Source: Hydractinia symbiolongicarpus
Taxonomy: Eukaryota; Cnidaria; Hydrozoa; Anthoathecata; Hydractiniidae
DNA length: 64,000 bases
Assembly: GCF_029227915.1 (NCBI RefSeq)
Contig: NC_079878.1
Coordinates: 23,649,501-23,713,500, forward strand
Direction of reading: 5' to 3'
Part shown: piece by piece, positions 44,093-59,644 of the stretch
How positions within the stretch are numbered: the first letter of the stretch is position 1
Layout of the letters: the number at the start of each line of letters is the position of its first letter
The notes under the pieces: generated by a model
What the model was told of the DNA's origin: nothing
The model's database searches: none
Seen by the model: only the letters and a program-made list of their open reading frames with translations
Position numbers and translations under genes: made by a program

Positions 44093-44312
44093 CGATGGAG
44101 AGTCCTGAAGTGTTTAATGCCTATTTTAAGATACTGTACGTAGATACAGTCTGGGTATGAGCTCTAACAGACAACTCTCTTCAACATCGAACAGCTGTGC
44201 TATCTCCCCCATTTTTCTTAAATGGTTGGGATTAGTCCAGGGCTATGGTAACATTCACTTGCCCATTTTTGAAACACCACCAAGGGGAATTGAACCCAGT
44301 TTCCTGTACAAA
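44093..44312 (-). mobile_element. tRNA-derived SINE, family A, copy 2 (5' truncated)
   Basis: Minus strand: GGGTTCAATTCCCC (B box), GTGAATGTTACCATAGCCC, AAATGGGGGAGATAGCAC, GAGAGTTGTCTGTTAGAGC and the shared end AGGACTCTCCATCGAAG. The A-box half of the head is missing or too diverged to see. Confidence 0.8.
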
Positions 44313-44789
44313 ATGTAAGTAAATCCTAGGTTGAGTGTTTTTTAACAGGTGGAATTGTAAAGTTTAGCTGGCCTTAGTGAACCCGCTAATAAGCTGGCTT
44401 GCTATGTTGCGTTTACATCTTTACACCACACACACTTATGGTAGTTATGTAGTTAGCTAGCTATATAGCTAGCTAGCTACTGCAAGTTTTTAACGTTTCA
44501 ATTAAAGCGACTGAAAAACAACAACAAAATGCCTGTTATGTTTTATTTGTGGTTGCTGATCAGCTATAGCTAGCAAGACTTATAGTGGCCTTTAGTGGCT
44601 AATAACACTACACTACGTGTTTTAAACTATGCTCGACACATACGCAACCCCACAGTTTCTGTTGTGTAGGGAATTATAGGAGATCAATAAAATAATTCTT
44701 ACTTCTATAGAAATAACAGAATAAATTGTTTATCCTTTGTACCCAATCCGAACCAATGCAATGTTTGTTGATTTGAGTTACGGTTTGAT

Positions 44790-44870
44790 TTCGCGCCCTG
44801 GTAAGAATATAACGGATTTGCACGGCCCGGTCAACCTAGTCCCCAGGGGGAAAGTTGGAGTTTAGAAAAG
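44790..44870 (+). repeat. Dispersed repeat, copy 1 (CGCCCTGGTAAGAATATAAC)
   Basis: TTTCGCGCCCTGGTAAGAAT, GCACGGCCCGGTCAACCTAG and TCCCCAGGGGG recur at 46320-46400 with a few changes. The CAACCTAGTCCCCAGGG part resembles the Mutator-like MITE ends, so this may be half of a related element. Confidence 0.65.
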
Positions 44871-45498
44871 GGCGAGTAGTAAATATAAAGTTTCAATTTG
44901 GTTACCTATAATATAAATATAAATACAGTTACCTACTAATCCAAAAGTGGTTTTTTCCAACAATTTCCTTTTTTCTTCCTACGATGGTTTTGCAAGTCTC
45001 GAAGTTTTCTTAAGTTTCTGTTTTTTTAGTCGAATAAAACCTTCACTTCTTTATCAATGTTTTTGTTGTATGGAACACTGTTATTTTTTAAAAGTACAAT
45101 TTTTCCACAATTTTATGCTTCTTGAGGGTCATTAGCGCAGGAGGTGTAATGTTTTCAAGTGTTTTTCAAGTGTTTTTACACGGCTACGATTACAAATGAA
45201 CTTATGAGAGCATACAACATTCAACATATTGCACGACTATACAGGAAATAAAAAAGGCGGGAGATTAGATTTTTTATTCCAAAAAAATTAACGAGATACC
45301 ACACGATTCACAAGGATTTTGAAAATTTGCATTAAATATCGGCGCCTATTAAAGTCTAACATAAAAACCCAGGACGTTAAAAAAATTACTAGTTATTTTA
45401 AAACCAGTAATTAAAGTTTAAAAAAACATTTTTCTCTAACAATTACAATACAAAAGCTGCGTGTATACTTCGTCCTCCCTGTTTGATGGAAGCAAGAA

Positions 45499-45539
45499 AA
45501 TTAGTATCGTCCTGATACCGTATCAGGACGATACTAATT
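45499..45539. other. Perfect 41-bp palindrome
   Basis: Two exact 20-bp arms, AATTAGTATCGTCCTGATAC and its reverse complement, separated by a single C at 45519. No flanking repeat was found. It would form a strong hairpin or cruciform. Confidence 0.9.
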
Positions 45540-45764
45540 AACTAATTACGCACCTAATGTGATTAAGGCCAATATTGTGAAAGTTTTAAAGAATACAATA
45601 GAAATCTTTTTAATTTTCACGATCAACAAAAGAACATTTGAAATATCGAATGAAAGCACTTTTTGAAGCATTTAAAATTAAGAGTCATTTTAAAAAATTC
45701 TTTCAAATAAAGAGTTTTTTCCAACAACAAACACTTCACTAATGAGTGCGTTCTGATTAGTTGA

Positions 45765-46160
45765 AAAATTACAGCGATATATTTCGCCAATAAGATGGCT
45801 GCTTTTACTTTTTGGCGAAGCGAATTTTTTAAATAAAGATGAAAACAGACGTAACAACGCTTGCCCACATACAATTCGCCTGCTAATTCGCCGTCCAATT
45901 CGTCTTCTGAAATCCGCCTTTTTACCTTTGTTGAATATCGCATATGGTAAAAAACTAAAAATTAACAATACTTTTAAATATTACTTAAAAGATTAAAGCG
46001 ATATATTTTGCCGCCACAAGAGCTGTTTCTACTTTTCAGCGAAGCAAATTCTTTGGATCAAGATAAAACACAAGTAAAAGCGCAATGCCACATCCGAATT
46101 CGCCGTCCAATTCGTCTCGTGAAAATCCGCCTTTACTTTTGTTGAGTATTGCATATAAGT
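45765..46160. repeat. Old tandem duplication, about 223-bp period, AATTCGCC-rich
   Basis: GCGATATATTTCGCC...GCGAAGCGAATT...CCGTCCAATTCGTC (45774-45950) recurs in diverged form at 45998-46155 as GCGATATATTTTGCC...GCGAAGCAAATT...CCGTCCAATTCGTC. Short ORFs across it are not in a shared frame. Confidence 0.8.
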
Positions 46161-46317
46161 TGAGTAGAGGCTGATAACATGTATATTTTGACGAAATAAC
46201 TTTATGGTTGCTATCAGTTAATAAATGACATTTCAGTGCAGTGCAACGTCATTGCTAATCTCAAAAATTAACAGGACGTATAATATACGTAACTAGCTTG
46301 CAAAACACAGACGTATG

Positions 46318-46405
46318 TTTCGCGCCTTGGTAAGAATATAACGCATTCGCACGGCCCTGTCAACCTAGTCTCCAGGGGAATAGTTTGCGTTTAAAGAAGG
46401 GCGAG
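46318..46405 (+). repeat. Dispersed repeat, copy 2
   Basis: TTTCGCGCCTTGGTAAGAAT, GCACGGCCCTGTCAACCTAG, TCTCCAGGGG and AAGGGCGAGTA in the same order and orientation as at 44.79 kb. About 1.5 kb separates the two, with the AATTCGCC duplication between them. Confidence 0.65.
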
Positions 46406-47514
46406 TATAAATTAAAAAAGTTTAATTTCATTTAATCAAATTTTTTTTGAAACAAGTACCAAAATCTAATGAAATCAGATTACTCCAGGTGTCAAAATTT
46501 TGAAACCGGTAAGTTCAGCATTTCTCTTTCGGTCAGTATAACAAATTTCATCCAAATCGGAACATTTTTCACTTCGATTACTACAAATACACCTTTTCCG
46601 AATTTCATGACGTGACACAAAATTTAAAAGTTGTACAAAACACTTCTCATCAGGTTTTTTGAACAGATCCAAGTAAAATGAGTAAAACCTGAAAGTTTTG
46701 AGTTTGAAGGATGTTTTACGCTGATTTTATTGGGATTTAGGAAATTGATTTGGTTTAAAAACGAAATCCTGCGTGGCTCAATAGTTTCATCACCATGTGA
46801 ATAAGTAACTGGTACCGTTCCAGCTTTTGGCAGGTTAATGTTCCAGAGATCGAAACCGATGACGTTACATTTTTCCCATATTTTTATGGAGACCTTTCTA
46901 TACAGACTCTTTTCACAATTAGACGAATTATTTCTTTGCGTATCGAAAAAAGTTAAGTATAGTTCCGTTGAGTTTGATGACAGCCACAGGGCTACGATTC
47001 CTTTGACTAGCGTGTGCTATTCTTAAATCCAACTTAGTTCCCTCATACAGCCCAAGCTATAAAAAAAGCAACAACCAACCAATACAAACGCGGCTTTTAG
47101 TACCAAAACGTTGTAAATTTGTTAATATGTTAATATGAATAAACACTTTTAATTTCTGCCGCTGTTGCGAGTAGTTGGAAATGACTAATAATAATTTTCT
47201 AGTAATTTTGTCTTCGTTCTTTCCAATTTTTTGCTTTATTTTTGAGGAAAACATTGTTGAGCGGCGGTATGAAAAATATTTCCGACTTTTCGATAAAATA
47301 CTACCAAAAAAATTAACCCAGGTGGGGTTCGAATCTACGTCAAACACGGGAGGAGCTCAAAATCAGTAAAAAATCCTATTGTGGGACAAACACCTCAGCT
47401 CTTTTTATTAATATCTAGTCTCTACGAGATCAAAAATAAACGCCCGGGATAAAAAAATTAAAATTTGGGAGAACCGGATAATTATTTAGTACCGGAGTCA
47501 TAGTAAAGTAAATA

Positions 47515-48760
47515 ATAATGCGCGCACAAATCCAATCCAACCTTGTTCATCACAGCGCATTTTTTTATCTGTACGACACAATTTTCTATTCTCGCCGCCC
47601 GATATTATCACAAAGAAGAAAAATATCCCTGGCATTATTACACATGCTGCACGATTGGCATAGGGGATTAGATCAGGGAAAATATGTAACAACCGTTTTA
47701 ATGGATTTGAGTAAAGCATTTGACTGCATTTACCATGAATTACTTCTTGCAAACATGCATGCATATGGTTTCTCAAATCAGGCTCTACATGTCATTCGTA
47801 GTTACCTCGCTAATCGTAAGCAAAGGGTAGGATGAGGTGGCAAATATAGCTCATGGCTTGATCTGTCTATTGGTGTGCCTCAGGGCTCAATTATTGGGCT
47901 TTTGCTTTTTGACATTTGAACGGTCTCATGCTAGAATTTAGTGATAATGACGTGAGCATATGCAAGTATGCTGATGACAATACACTTTATGCATCGTCTA
48001 CTGATATCACTAAAGTGAAGCAGAAGTTAGAAAAAGCTTTAGTTTTTGTATCGGAATGATTCTCCAAAAATGGTTTTCAATTTAATGTTGACAAGTGTCA
48101 ACTAATTGTGTTTGGGAAAGCAAGGCTTTCTCCGTTTTAATAAATTTTAATGGAAACGTTTTAAGGGAATGTAGCAATGTAAATTGTTGGGAGTTAACTT
48201 TGACAATGCCCTTGCCCTCACAAAGCATGTAAATGCATTGTTTAAGAGGGCTGGTGCCAAGTTATCTGCTTTAAGACGAATATTTATATTTATGTCATTT
48301 AATAAAAGAAACCAGACATTGTCCTCTTATTTGGTCTTTCACAACTAGGTCATCTCTCGCAAAAATAGAACGAGTGCATAGCAGAGCCCTTGAGTTGTGT
48401 TATGATCCTACACAAGAGAGATTGGTCTGCAAAACTATGCACCGTCATTATTGTGAGATATTACTTAGAGAGGTATTTAAGACTAGAAATGATTTAAGCC
48501 CATCCTATATGCAAAGTGTTTTTCCTTTTGTAGAAACTCCACTATACAATTAGCGAAGGGGGTGCGCTATTATGAAACACAGAATTAGATCTGCAAGATT
48601 TGGTCTACAGTCTGCTTCTCATATTGGTGCTCATTTACGGGACAGTCTTCCAGTGGCAATGAAAAGTGAGACATCTTTTAGCGTTTTCTGTAATAAGATT
48701 CGGCAGTTGGATAGTCTACACTGAAAATGCCGTCTATGTGCTACCTATATACCGTGTTTA
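47515..48760 (+). mobile_element. Degenerate LINE reverse transcriptase fragment
   Basis: Frames on the plus strand carry successive RT blocks: LDQGKYVTTVLMDLSKAFDC, then IGVPQGSIIG, then a broken KYADDNTLYASS, which is a YADD-type catalytic motif. Stops and frameshifts occur at about 47835, 47920 and 48058, so it cannot encode an active enzyme. The 3' part to about 48760 still shows a LINE-like C-terminal pattern. It is 5' truncated, with no endonuclease domain seen. Confidence 0.85.
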
Positions 48761-52512
<3,752 letters not shown>

Positions 52513-52556
52513 TGTGTTATGAAGCCTATTTATTAACGACTTTCGAGCAATAAAAC

Positions 52557-52633
52557 ACTAACGGAGTTCCGTAACGAATTGGTTATTCCCTTCGTACGCA
52601 GGTAATAACCAATCCGGTATGGAACTCCAACGC
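52557..52633. other. Imperfect inverted repeat with about 32-bp arms
   Basis: CTAACGGAGTTCCGTAACGA and ATTGGTTATTCC pair with GGTAATAACCAAT, CCGGTATGGAACTCCAACG across an 8-bp loop. It lies just past the (AT)n tract. Confidence 0.65.
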
Positions 52634-53238
52634 AAGCATTTTCTGTGGACTGGGTGAAAATGCATTAACGAAAGAGGGAAGTTTGTTAGCTTGGGGATTT
52701 GCCATCATCGTTCATTAATAACAAAAATGTTTTAGTTGCTTCGTGTCAGAGGGGCGGCAAGTCAAGATTTCGGCGAAAAATAAATTTTTTATCATCTACG
52801 GTGAAGTACATATTAAAATTTACAAGCTATTGTAGTTACCATGTCAACGTAACAGCTGAACCATATAAAAAGCTCTTTGAAATGATATATTTACTATTCT
52901 TGGAGATCTGTAATCGAGGCTCTGTAATCGAGGCTAGGGGTAAATTAAAGACAAAGGCATGCTCAAGCAAAAACACTAACAGGTCTCAAGGGAAACTTTA
53001 TCGAGGATCTTATTAAAAGGAAACTACTCGAAAATAAATACAAAATATCAGAAACTCTAGTACAACGCATCTCCTTCGTGTTCAGTTTTTTTGTCTATCA
53101 TAACTTCATATGAAAAATCGACAAGGTGAAAACGTCGTTGGAGTGGTAGTGAAATATATTCGAAAGTTGATTCGCATATAATATATTTTGAATCGTTCGA
53201 TCAAAAAACAAATCCGAGTTCGATTTAGCAACAAAGAG

Positions 53239-53454
53239 ATGCATGATAACTTAAAATACACTCGCATTTTAGCAGCACAGAGGCTGCGCTTTTATGGAGA
53301 CAAACTACAGATGAAATATGAACGTCGTGGGATTTTAAATCGTGTGTTTTTAAACCTTGGGAACACTGAGCAAGTTCTAAATGATATCGTACTTGCTACT
53401 CACTGTACGCTAACCGTGTATGTTGGATTAATCGTTCTGAAATATTTTATTTAA
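53239..53454 (+). CDS. Candidate small single-pass membrane protein, 71 aa
   Basis: ATG 53239 opens MHDNLKYTRILAAQRLRFYG and ends TAA at 53454. The frame is also open upstream to 53182, so this may be the last exon of a longer gene with an acceptor at TTTAG just before. The N-terminal half is basic and probably helical; the C-terminus (IVLATHCTLTVYVGLIVLKYFI region) is a plausible membrane helix. No homologue is recognised and length alone is weak evidence. Confidence 0.3.
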   Translation: MHDNLKYTRILAAQRLRFYGDKLQMKYERRGILNRVFLNLGNTEQVLNDIVLATHCTLTVYVGLIVLKYFI

Positions 53455-55647
53455 ACCATATTGGAATTTATGTAATTTTTAAAAGACTGCATGTTGCTGG
53501 CAAACAACAAATTTATAACTTCTATTTTTTGTTATTAAAGTTCTCTCAAATTTTCTCATATTTATTTTCTTAAGAACCTTCGTTTTAGAAGAAGGATAAA
53601 ATGTATGATATTGTATATTTTTTGTTTTCGTAAATTCAGTAATTTTGACAAATAATATAGTTATATGATAGTTCTAGATATTGTAAAATTTGTTCAGAAG
53701 AATTAACACTGCGAAAGACTATTATTTTTTCGCAAGTTTTATTTCGAATTCTAGCTACTCTTTTTTTAAGATTAAATTATTTCGAAACAACTGTTTTTTA
53801 AAAACTGTTTTGTAACACTTCGAACGTAAATATTCATCGAACGATAATATTTCGAATGTTGTAATGATATTTTTAACGAAACACTTCGAGCAAGGATGCT
53901 TGAGGTCAAGACGATTTTTTAGGCATAGGTGAATTATATTTTGCAAGAATAAATTAAAAGTTTCAACATATTTCAAACACAATTCTTGTTATTTTAAACC
54001 ACGCGAGGACGGCGAAAAAACATTCCCAATGGGTTGCCTCATAAAATGGATCGTTAAAAATTACTTAGGGTAATACCCCATTGTCCTACTTATTTGTAAA
54101 GGCAAACCCCGTTTCTATCTCCAGTGAATCAAGAAATAATAAAACCATCCTTGTGCCCAGGATATTTTGGCTCGAACAGTTATTAAAAAGCGCGCATTGC
54201 ACCGTACCACATTCACAAAAAAAGGCAAAATGCCCTGCAAAGCAAGTTGTGTGTTCATAGTAATATATATGTGCGTGTTTTTTTTTTCCGGAATTGGTTA
54301 AAAGTGACTAGGGTCACTTACTTTAATGCCGATTTATCATTTTGGTTTAAGGTGGTTTCTCTTTTGATAGGAAGGGATTGATATTTCCCGGTGCTCTTGT
54401 AGAAAAGCCTTTTAGTGGTTGTGAAACTACCAGGCCTTTAAAGGTTAAATAAATAAAGTAAACTATCATTTAAAAACCTTTTTATTCTGTTCGATGTATA
54501 AAAGAACGGGCTAAAGTAAACCTCCTATACCGCTTTTTCTGAAAACTTAAGACTTATAGTTTGAAATAATGCTTTCCATCGTCTATGTTATGTAATATAC
54601 AATCCTTATTCCCTAAAGTGTAAATTAGGTGTTCTACAATCTTCGTCTTTTGTGGATGAAATGCTCCCATATAGATCTTTTCTGAAACGAAATACGCCGT
54701 TAATCAAAGAGGCAGGGAAATGGATACTTCATTTAGACCGATATAGGCGGAATTCTTCCTGGAATTGCTCTCAATACCTGTAAAAAACAGATTTTAGTTT
54801 TAGGATAAAGTTACATTTTATAGATGACTTGCCAATGTTTACAAAAGTTAAAAAGTTTGTGGGTTTTTTTTTCACATGCGCAAGCATTTCTGTAGATAGA
54901 AAATCTAAGCAACAGACCACAGTAATCAAAGAAATCCATCCGAAAAAAGAAATATTAGCTTGAGTTAGTGAAATGTTTTAAGAAGAATTAGAAGAAAATA
55001 ATTCCAATTCCTCTTGAATCTTATGCTACCACAGATTCCTTAATCTTCATTAATAGCCATTTTACCCTTCGAAAGTTCCGTTTTTTACCTAGACAAAAGT
55101 GCGCGCATGCCATTGTTCTCAAAATGAAAACAAAACAACTACGTCATGCGGAAAGTGGTCTATATATAACCATTTACTATTTGAGAATGTTTACATGTAA
55201 ACTTTGTTAAAATGTTTTCTTATTGCTCATATAGTAATATGATTTCAACGGAATATCTTATTGAAAGTTCTAGATTTTATGGAATTATGTTTTCAAATAG
55301 TTTGTCACCATAGAATAAAATTCTTTAAATTCTTAAAGGATTAACAGCTGTGAATAATTTTTCTACTTTCTGGATCAAATTTATAAAGAAATATTTCATA
55401 CAAAAGTGTCTTCTAAGCAGATTTACAATTAAACTATTTGGACAATTTATTGATAGGTAATCTTTTTTATTCATTTTTTAACTAAAATTTGAAAAATTTT
55501 TCTATTCTGGAATATTCTTTCCTTGTATTCTCCTGAAAACTTTAGAGTTATTAATTTGTCGGATCCTGTCATTTTAGAGGAATAAAGCCATTTTCGGAAT
55601 TTGCGAAGAACTATTTTTCCAAGTTTGAAAATAATACTGCCATATAG
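53455..55647. other. Non-coding A+T-rich region
   Basis: No ORF, repeat family or RNA recognised. The frame at 53755-53982 on the minus strand is 75 codons with a low-complexity Phe/Leu/Lys composition. Confidence 0.5.
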
Positions 55648-55769
55648 AGCATTGTGCAACCTCGTTCCCAGGGAATTTTGCCTTCTTGACAAAGTTAATA
55701 CGGCGAAAGGCCACTTCGTAATAACGGCTCAGGGGCCACAAGACCCTGGGGACGAGGTTAAGCATTGTG
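55648..55769. mobile_element. Mutator-like MITE, 104 bp, second copy with 9-bp target duplication
   Basis: Element 55657-55760 begins CAACCTCGTTCCCAGGG and ends CCCTGGGGACGAGGTTA. AGCATTGTG (9 bp) repeats exactly on both sides (55648-55656 and 55761-55769). The termini match the 32.7 kb element; the interiors do not. Confidence 0.8.
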
Positions 55770-56387
55770 TACAAAACAATTCTCAGGCCAAGTTTTACTG
55801 TTTTTTTTTAGTATAAAGAAAGACGTGTATTAAAAATCGCACCTTTGGTATAAACCTCTGACCTTAATTTATGATGCATATCTTTATACTTTTATGTTAT
55901 TCTTAGACGTGGTAAAAAATCTGTGCAAAATGTTGCAGGATGTTGAACTTCGTTTCCAGGGCATTTTGCTTTTGAATGTGGTTCTATGACAACGACAAGT
56001 TAAGAGAATTATAATGACGAGGATACTGGGTATTGACACTTGTCTGACATTCACTATCCAATGAAAGGACCTGAGTAATATGTTAGCTGCAACACTTGGA
56101 GAGTAAAATAGAATGACGTCATCTATTATAGTCTAGACGTTTCAATTGTAGAAGTTTTTATCTTTGTTTTGAGCTGTTCATAAAATAACCAACACAATAA
56201 GATAATTGCAATGGCTAAAATGACTCAATGTATTGTTGCTGCGATTACACGTTTTCATATAGGAAATTAATTTGTGAGGAGCGGACTAACCGCCTACTAG
56301 CAGCAAAAATGCCAATATTTTAAGTAAGAAACTTTTTTTAACATATGCCTTCTATCAATCAATGATATTTAAATGTTATTATTGAAA

Positions 56388-56442
56388 TTATTTACCCAGG
56401 ATAGCTTTTTCAGTTTCTATTGGTACTGCTATCAACATTACC
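56388..56442 (-). mobile_element. tRNA-derived SINE, family B, 3' fragment
   Basis: Minus strand: TGATAGCAGTACCAATAGAA, CTGAAAAAGCTATCCTGGGT and an AAATAATTTCAATAATAA tail. This is only the 3' end of family B, as expected for 5' truncation during LINE-type reverse transcription. Confidence 0.75.
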
Positions 56443-56611
56443 TGGTATAAAAAGGAAACTGGACTTGAATATCGAGTTGGCTTTCCTGACAAACCGAAAG
56501 ACTTTATATTTTGAGAATAAATAAAAGGCGTGTGTCACCCTCTCTTGTATATATGTTGATAAAAGTCTGTTGTATTGTAATAATATTTTTGATTACATAT
56601 CCTCTCAGGCG

Positions 56612-57273
56612 TGGTCTTCACCTGGCACTAAGGAGAACTAAAGAGCGATAGAAATTGAGCATTAAAGAGCACTGGAAAATGAGCGTCTGTTTTAAAGTGA
56701 TTCACACTATAAAAGGAAAATCTTAATGTAAGAACTTCTTTCAGCATGAAGCGTAGAAGAAGAAGGTTTTTTTGCTGCTGCTTTTGCTACGTTTACAAAA
56801 ATTGAAACACAATTTTGAAGAAAAAAAGATTTTTTGGATATGTCCAATATTCAGGCTACAAAACGAAAAAGGGGAACAAAGCGCAGGAAAATTTCTAACA
56901 CATTCTGCTAGCCGTTCATCCTCTGCTATGCATGAAGGTTGGTTGCGTCTCTATTTCTCCAACGACATTTTCCTCTGTCTTGAAACACACACAGAATATA
57001 TTCACAATTCACACTCTATTTCACCATTTGGAAATCATGTTCTGTACAAAATACTTCTGCACGAATGTTGGCACCTTTGATCTCAGAAGAAAATTTTTTG
57101 ATAACAACACTAAGCCTTAGTGCTAGTTAGTGCTCGAAAAACAACACTAATGTTTGACAATGTGCACTAAGGAGCGTTGAAACTGATACTGACTTATGAA
57201 AAAAAAACACGAGACATCGCTCGTTAGTGGTCTTTAGTGCTCCTTAGTGCTCCTTAGTGCCAGGTGAGAACCA
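56612..57273. mobile_element. TIR MITE with CACTAAGGAGC subterminal repeats (662 bp)
   Basis: The left end GGTCTTCACCTGGCACTAAG and the right end (minus strand) GGTTCTCACCTGGCACTAAG are inverted repeats. Both continue into multiple ACTAAGGAGC/ACTAAAGAGC units, some also internal near 57120-57240. No transposase seen and no target duplication identified. Confidence 0.65.
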
Positions 57274-57404
57274 AGCTTTATAAACCTTATCAAAATTAAA
57301 CTTGTTAAGAAACTCTTAATAGTTGACTTTTTCTTCGGCTTCTTATAATAAGAAAATATGAAAGATAAACTGCGACTGTGATAAATGTATTATAACTCGA
57401 TATT

Positions 57405-58700
57405 ATTAATATCAATATTATTGTTCTGGGTGATATTGATATCGACTTTTATAATCCAAGTGATAGTGGCTATGGGCAGATGCAGTCACTTTGTGAGATT
57501 TTCAATTTCAAAAACCTGATTAAAGATAACTTTTACAACGAGAAGAAAATATTCTATAGAAACTATAAAAATTTCGATGAAAAGACGTTTTTGGCTGATG
57601 TAAAAGCTGCTGACTTTTGTTGTGACACTGCCGATCCTGATTTGAACTATGAAAATCTTCAAGTAATTTTTAGAAATATAGTAGATAAACATGCTCCTTT
57701 GAAACAGAAAACATTGCGTGGAAACGATGCTCCCTTCATGAATAAAGAATTAAGAAAGGCTATATACTCTAGGTCGAGGTTTAAAAATAAATATAACAAT
57801 GACAAAACTGAGGAAAACAATGCCAATTATAAAAGACAAAGAAACAAATGCGTAAAGTTGCGAAATAAAGCTGTTAAGGAATATTTAAAAAAAAAAAAAA
57901 TTTTTGGAAAGTTATGAAACCTTTTGTGACTAATAAAAATTGCTTAAGTAATGCAAATATTACGATAATCCAAAACGATAATTTGATTACAGATGAAAAT
58001 GAAGTGGCAACAACATTGAATAGCCACTTTATAAAAATTGTTGAAAATTGCACTGGTATGAAACCTACCTCTATCGATTTTAAATCATTTACAGATAAGA
58101 AAAAGTTAATTGGGAAAATTTTAAAAACCTATAAAAATCATCCAAGTATCCTAAAGATAAAAGAAAATATTGAAAATGTGTCCGAAAATTTTCAATTTAA
58201 GGAAATAGGTGATGAAGAAATCAAAAGAGTATTTAAACAAATAAACACTAAAGCGTCTGCTGGCGAAGATAAAATACTGCCAAAACTTGCAAAACTAGCT
58301 AGTGAGCACTTAATATTGCCCTCAAAAATGCCTTAAATAGTAGCATCCGTGCCAGTTTTTTCCCAACTAAAGCTAAGCGTGCGGTTGTTACACCAATTGA
58401 CAAGGGAAGCAAGGAAAAGTACAGTCCCAATAATTTTAGACCTATTAGTGCATTAATTTTTTTCTCTAAGCGTTATGATATAATAATCAAAGAGCAAATA
58501 ATGTCTTTCATGGAAAAAAACTTTACTTATCTGCTTACAGGAAAAACTACAGCAACAATCATGTATTGATACGCCTATTAGAGGATTGGAAAAAAAATCT
58601 GGATCTGAATTATGTGGTTGGTTCAATATTAATAGACTTATCAAAAGCTTTTGACTGTGTCCCCAACGATCTACTATAGCCAAACTTCATGCTGACGGCT
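57405..58700 (+). mobile_element. LINE fragment: endonuclease end plus RT N-terminal part, frameshifted
   Basis: Begins inside the AP-endonuclease domain (IIVLGDIDIDFYNPSDSG, about 57425). It continues with DKHAPLKQKTLRGNDAPFMN (57690-57745), the linker between endonuclease and RT found in many animal LINEs. A run of 14 A at about 57888 shifts the frame. The second frame, 57914-58336, gives KPFVTNKNCLS...ITIIQ, and later pieces give NFRPISAL and LSKAFDCVPND. Truncated at both ends. Its RT block LSKAFDC resembles that of the 47.5 kb copy but the two differ elsewhere. Confidence 0.85.
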
Positions 58701-58844
58701 TTGATGTAAAAGAGGGGGAACGTTTATCTTTATTTATTATTTATTCATTATTTATTTATTATAGATTTCATCGAAATTGTAAATATATAAAAATATTTGG
58801 TCGGTTTTGATTAGTTTTTTGCAAAATTTTAATTTTTTGAAGAA

Positions 58845-58916
58845 CTATTGTTCGTCCGTCCGTCGGTCTGTCTGTCACGCAAAATAGTAGCTTAGCTGCG
58901 ACGGGCTAACGACTAG
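58845..58916 (+). mobile_element. Helitron-like remnant, hairpin half lost
   Basis: GTCTGTCTGTCACGC, GTAGCTTAGCTGCG and ACGGGCTAACGACTAG followed by T. The GTAGCTTAGCTGCG module is shared with the unit at 21556. The left hairpin arm is missing. Confidence 0.5.
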
Positions 58917-59143
58917 TTTAATTTAATTTAATTTCAGTACATGTACATATATGTTTTTTTTTATCAGAACAAAGTATGTAAGAACATATGGCTTCCAAAA
59001 CTGTAGAACATGTTAAGAACATTTAAGCATTTTGTCAATATTAAGAAGTACTGCATTACGACTATATCTTTAAGCATAATAGCTATTTCCTTTCTACATT
59101 TTGTTCTCTGATCTATATTCTTTATCAAAGCTTATATTGTGTG

Positions 59144-59562
59144 TACCTGTAATGATCCGATCAAGCGCCTAGGATTATATAAGTGCCCCCCTCCTCGAAA
59201 AAGCACCCAGGTAATTTCCTCAAAGTTCAATAAGAATCCAGCACTTATCAAGCGCGTCCCTTGAATAAGCGCCTACCTAATAAAAGGGGGCGCATAATCA
59301 AAAACTACCTTGAGAAACTGGGCACTCATTTGATAATTTTACTAAACTTCAGGCTGTTACATCTTTCGTTCAGTTTTATTTTTCAGGAAAGGAAACAAAA
59401 TTGAAAATTACCCTTGTCTTTAATTTGTACAAAATTAGAAAAAATTTATAAGCGCGCAGCATTTTTTAAGCCCCCCCCCCCCCCCCCCCTAAATTAAGCG
59501 TCCATGCAAAAAATCCAAAAATTTAATAAGTGCCCAGGGCGCTTGTTTGGATTACTACGGTA
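59144..59562. mobile_element. TIR MITE with AAGCGCC repeats (419 bp)
   Basis: The left end TACCTGTAATGATCCGATCA and the right end (minus strand) TACCGTAGTAATCCAAACAA are imperfect inverted repeats, each followed by AGCGCC. The interior repeats AAGCGCC/AAGTGCCC spaced by A+T-rich sequence and contains a 20-bp C run at 59470-59489. Non-coding. Confidence 0.6.
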
Positions 59563-59644
59563 TATTTTTTATTAGAACAAAAACGGTGTTGACTTTCGGT
59601 ACTTCTTTGGGTCTGGTTTTTACACATTTGCAAATACTTAGTCT

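Noticed and set aside
45623-45968. Overlapping minus-strand frames of about 100 codons
   Set aside because: They run across the tandem duplication without shared frame and look compositional.
59460-59495. Long C run as a regulatory G-quadruplex
   Set aside because: A homopolymer inside a MITE with no tract structure; 2168-2182 is similar. Likely slippage.
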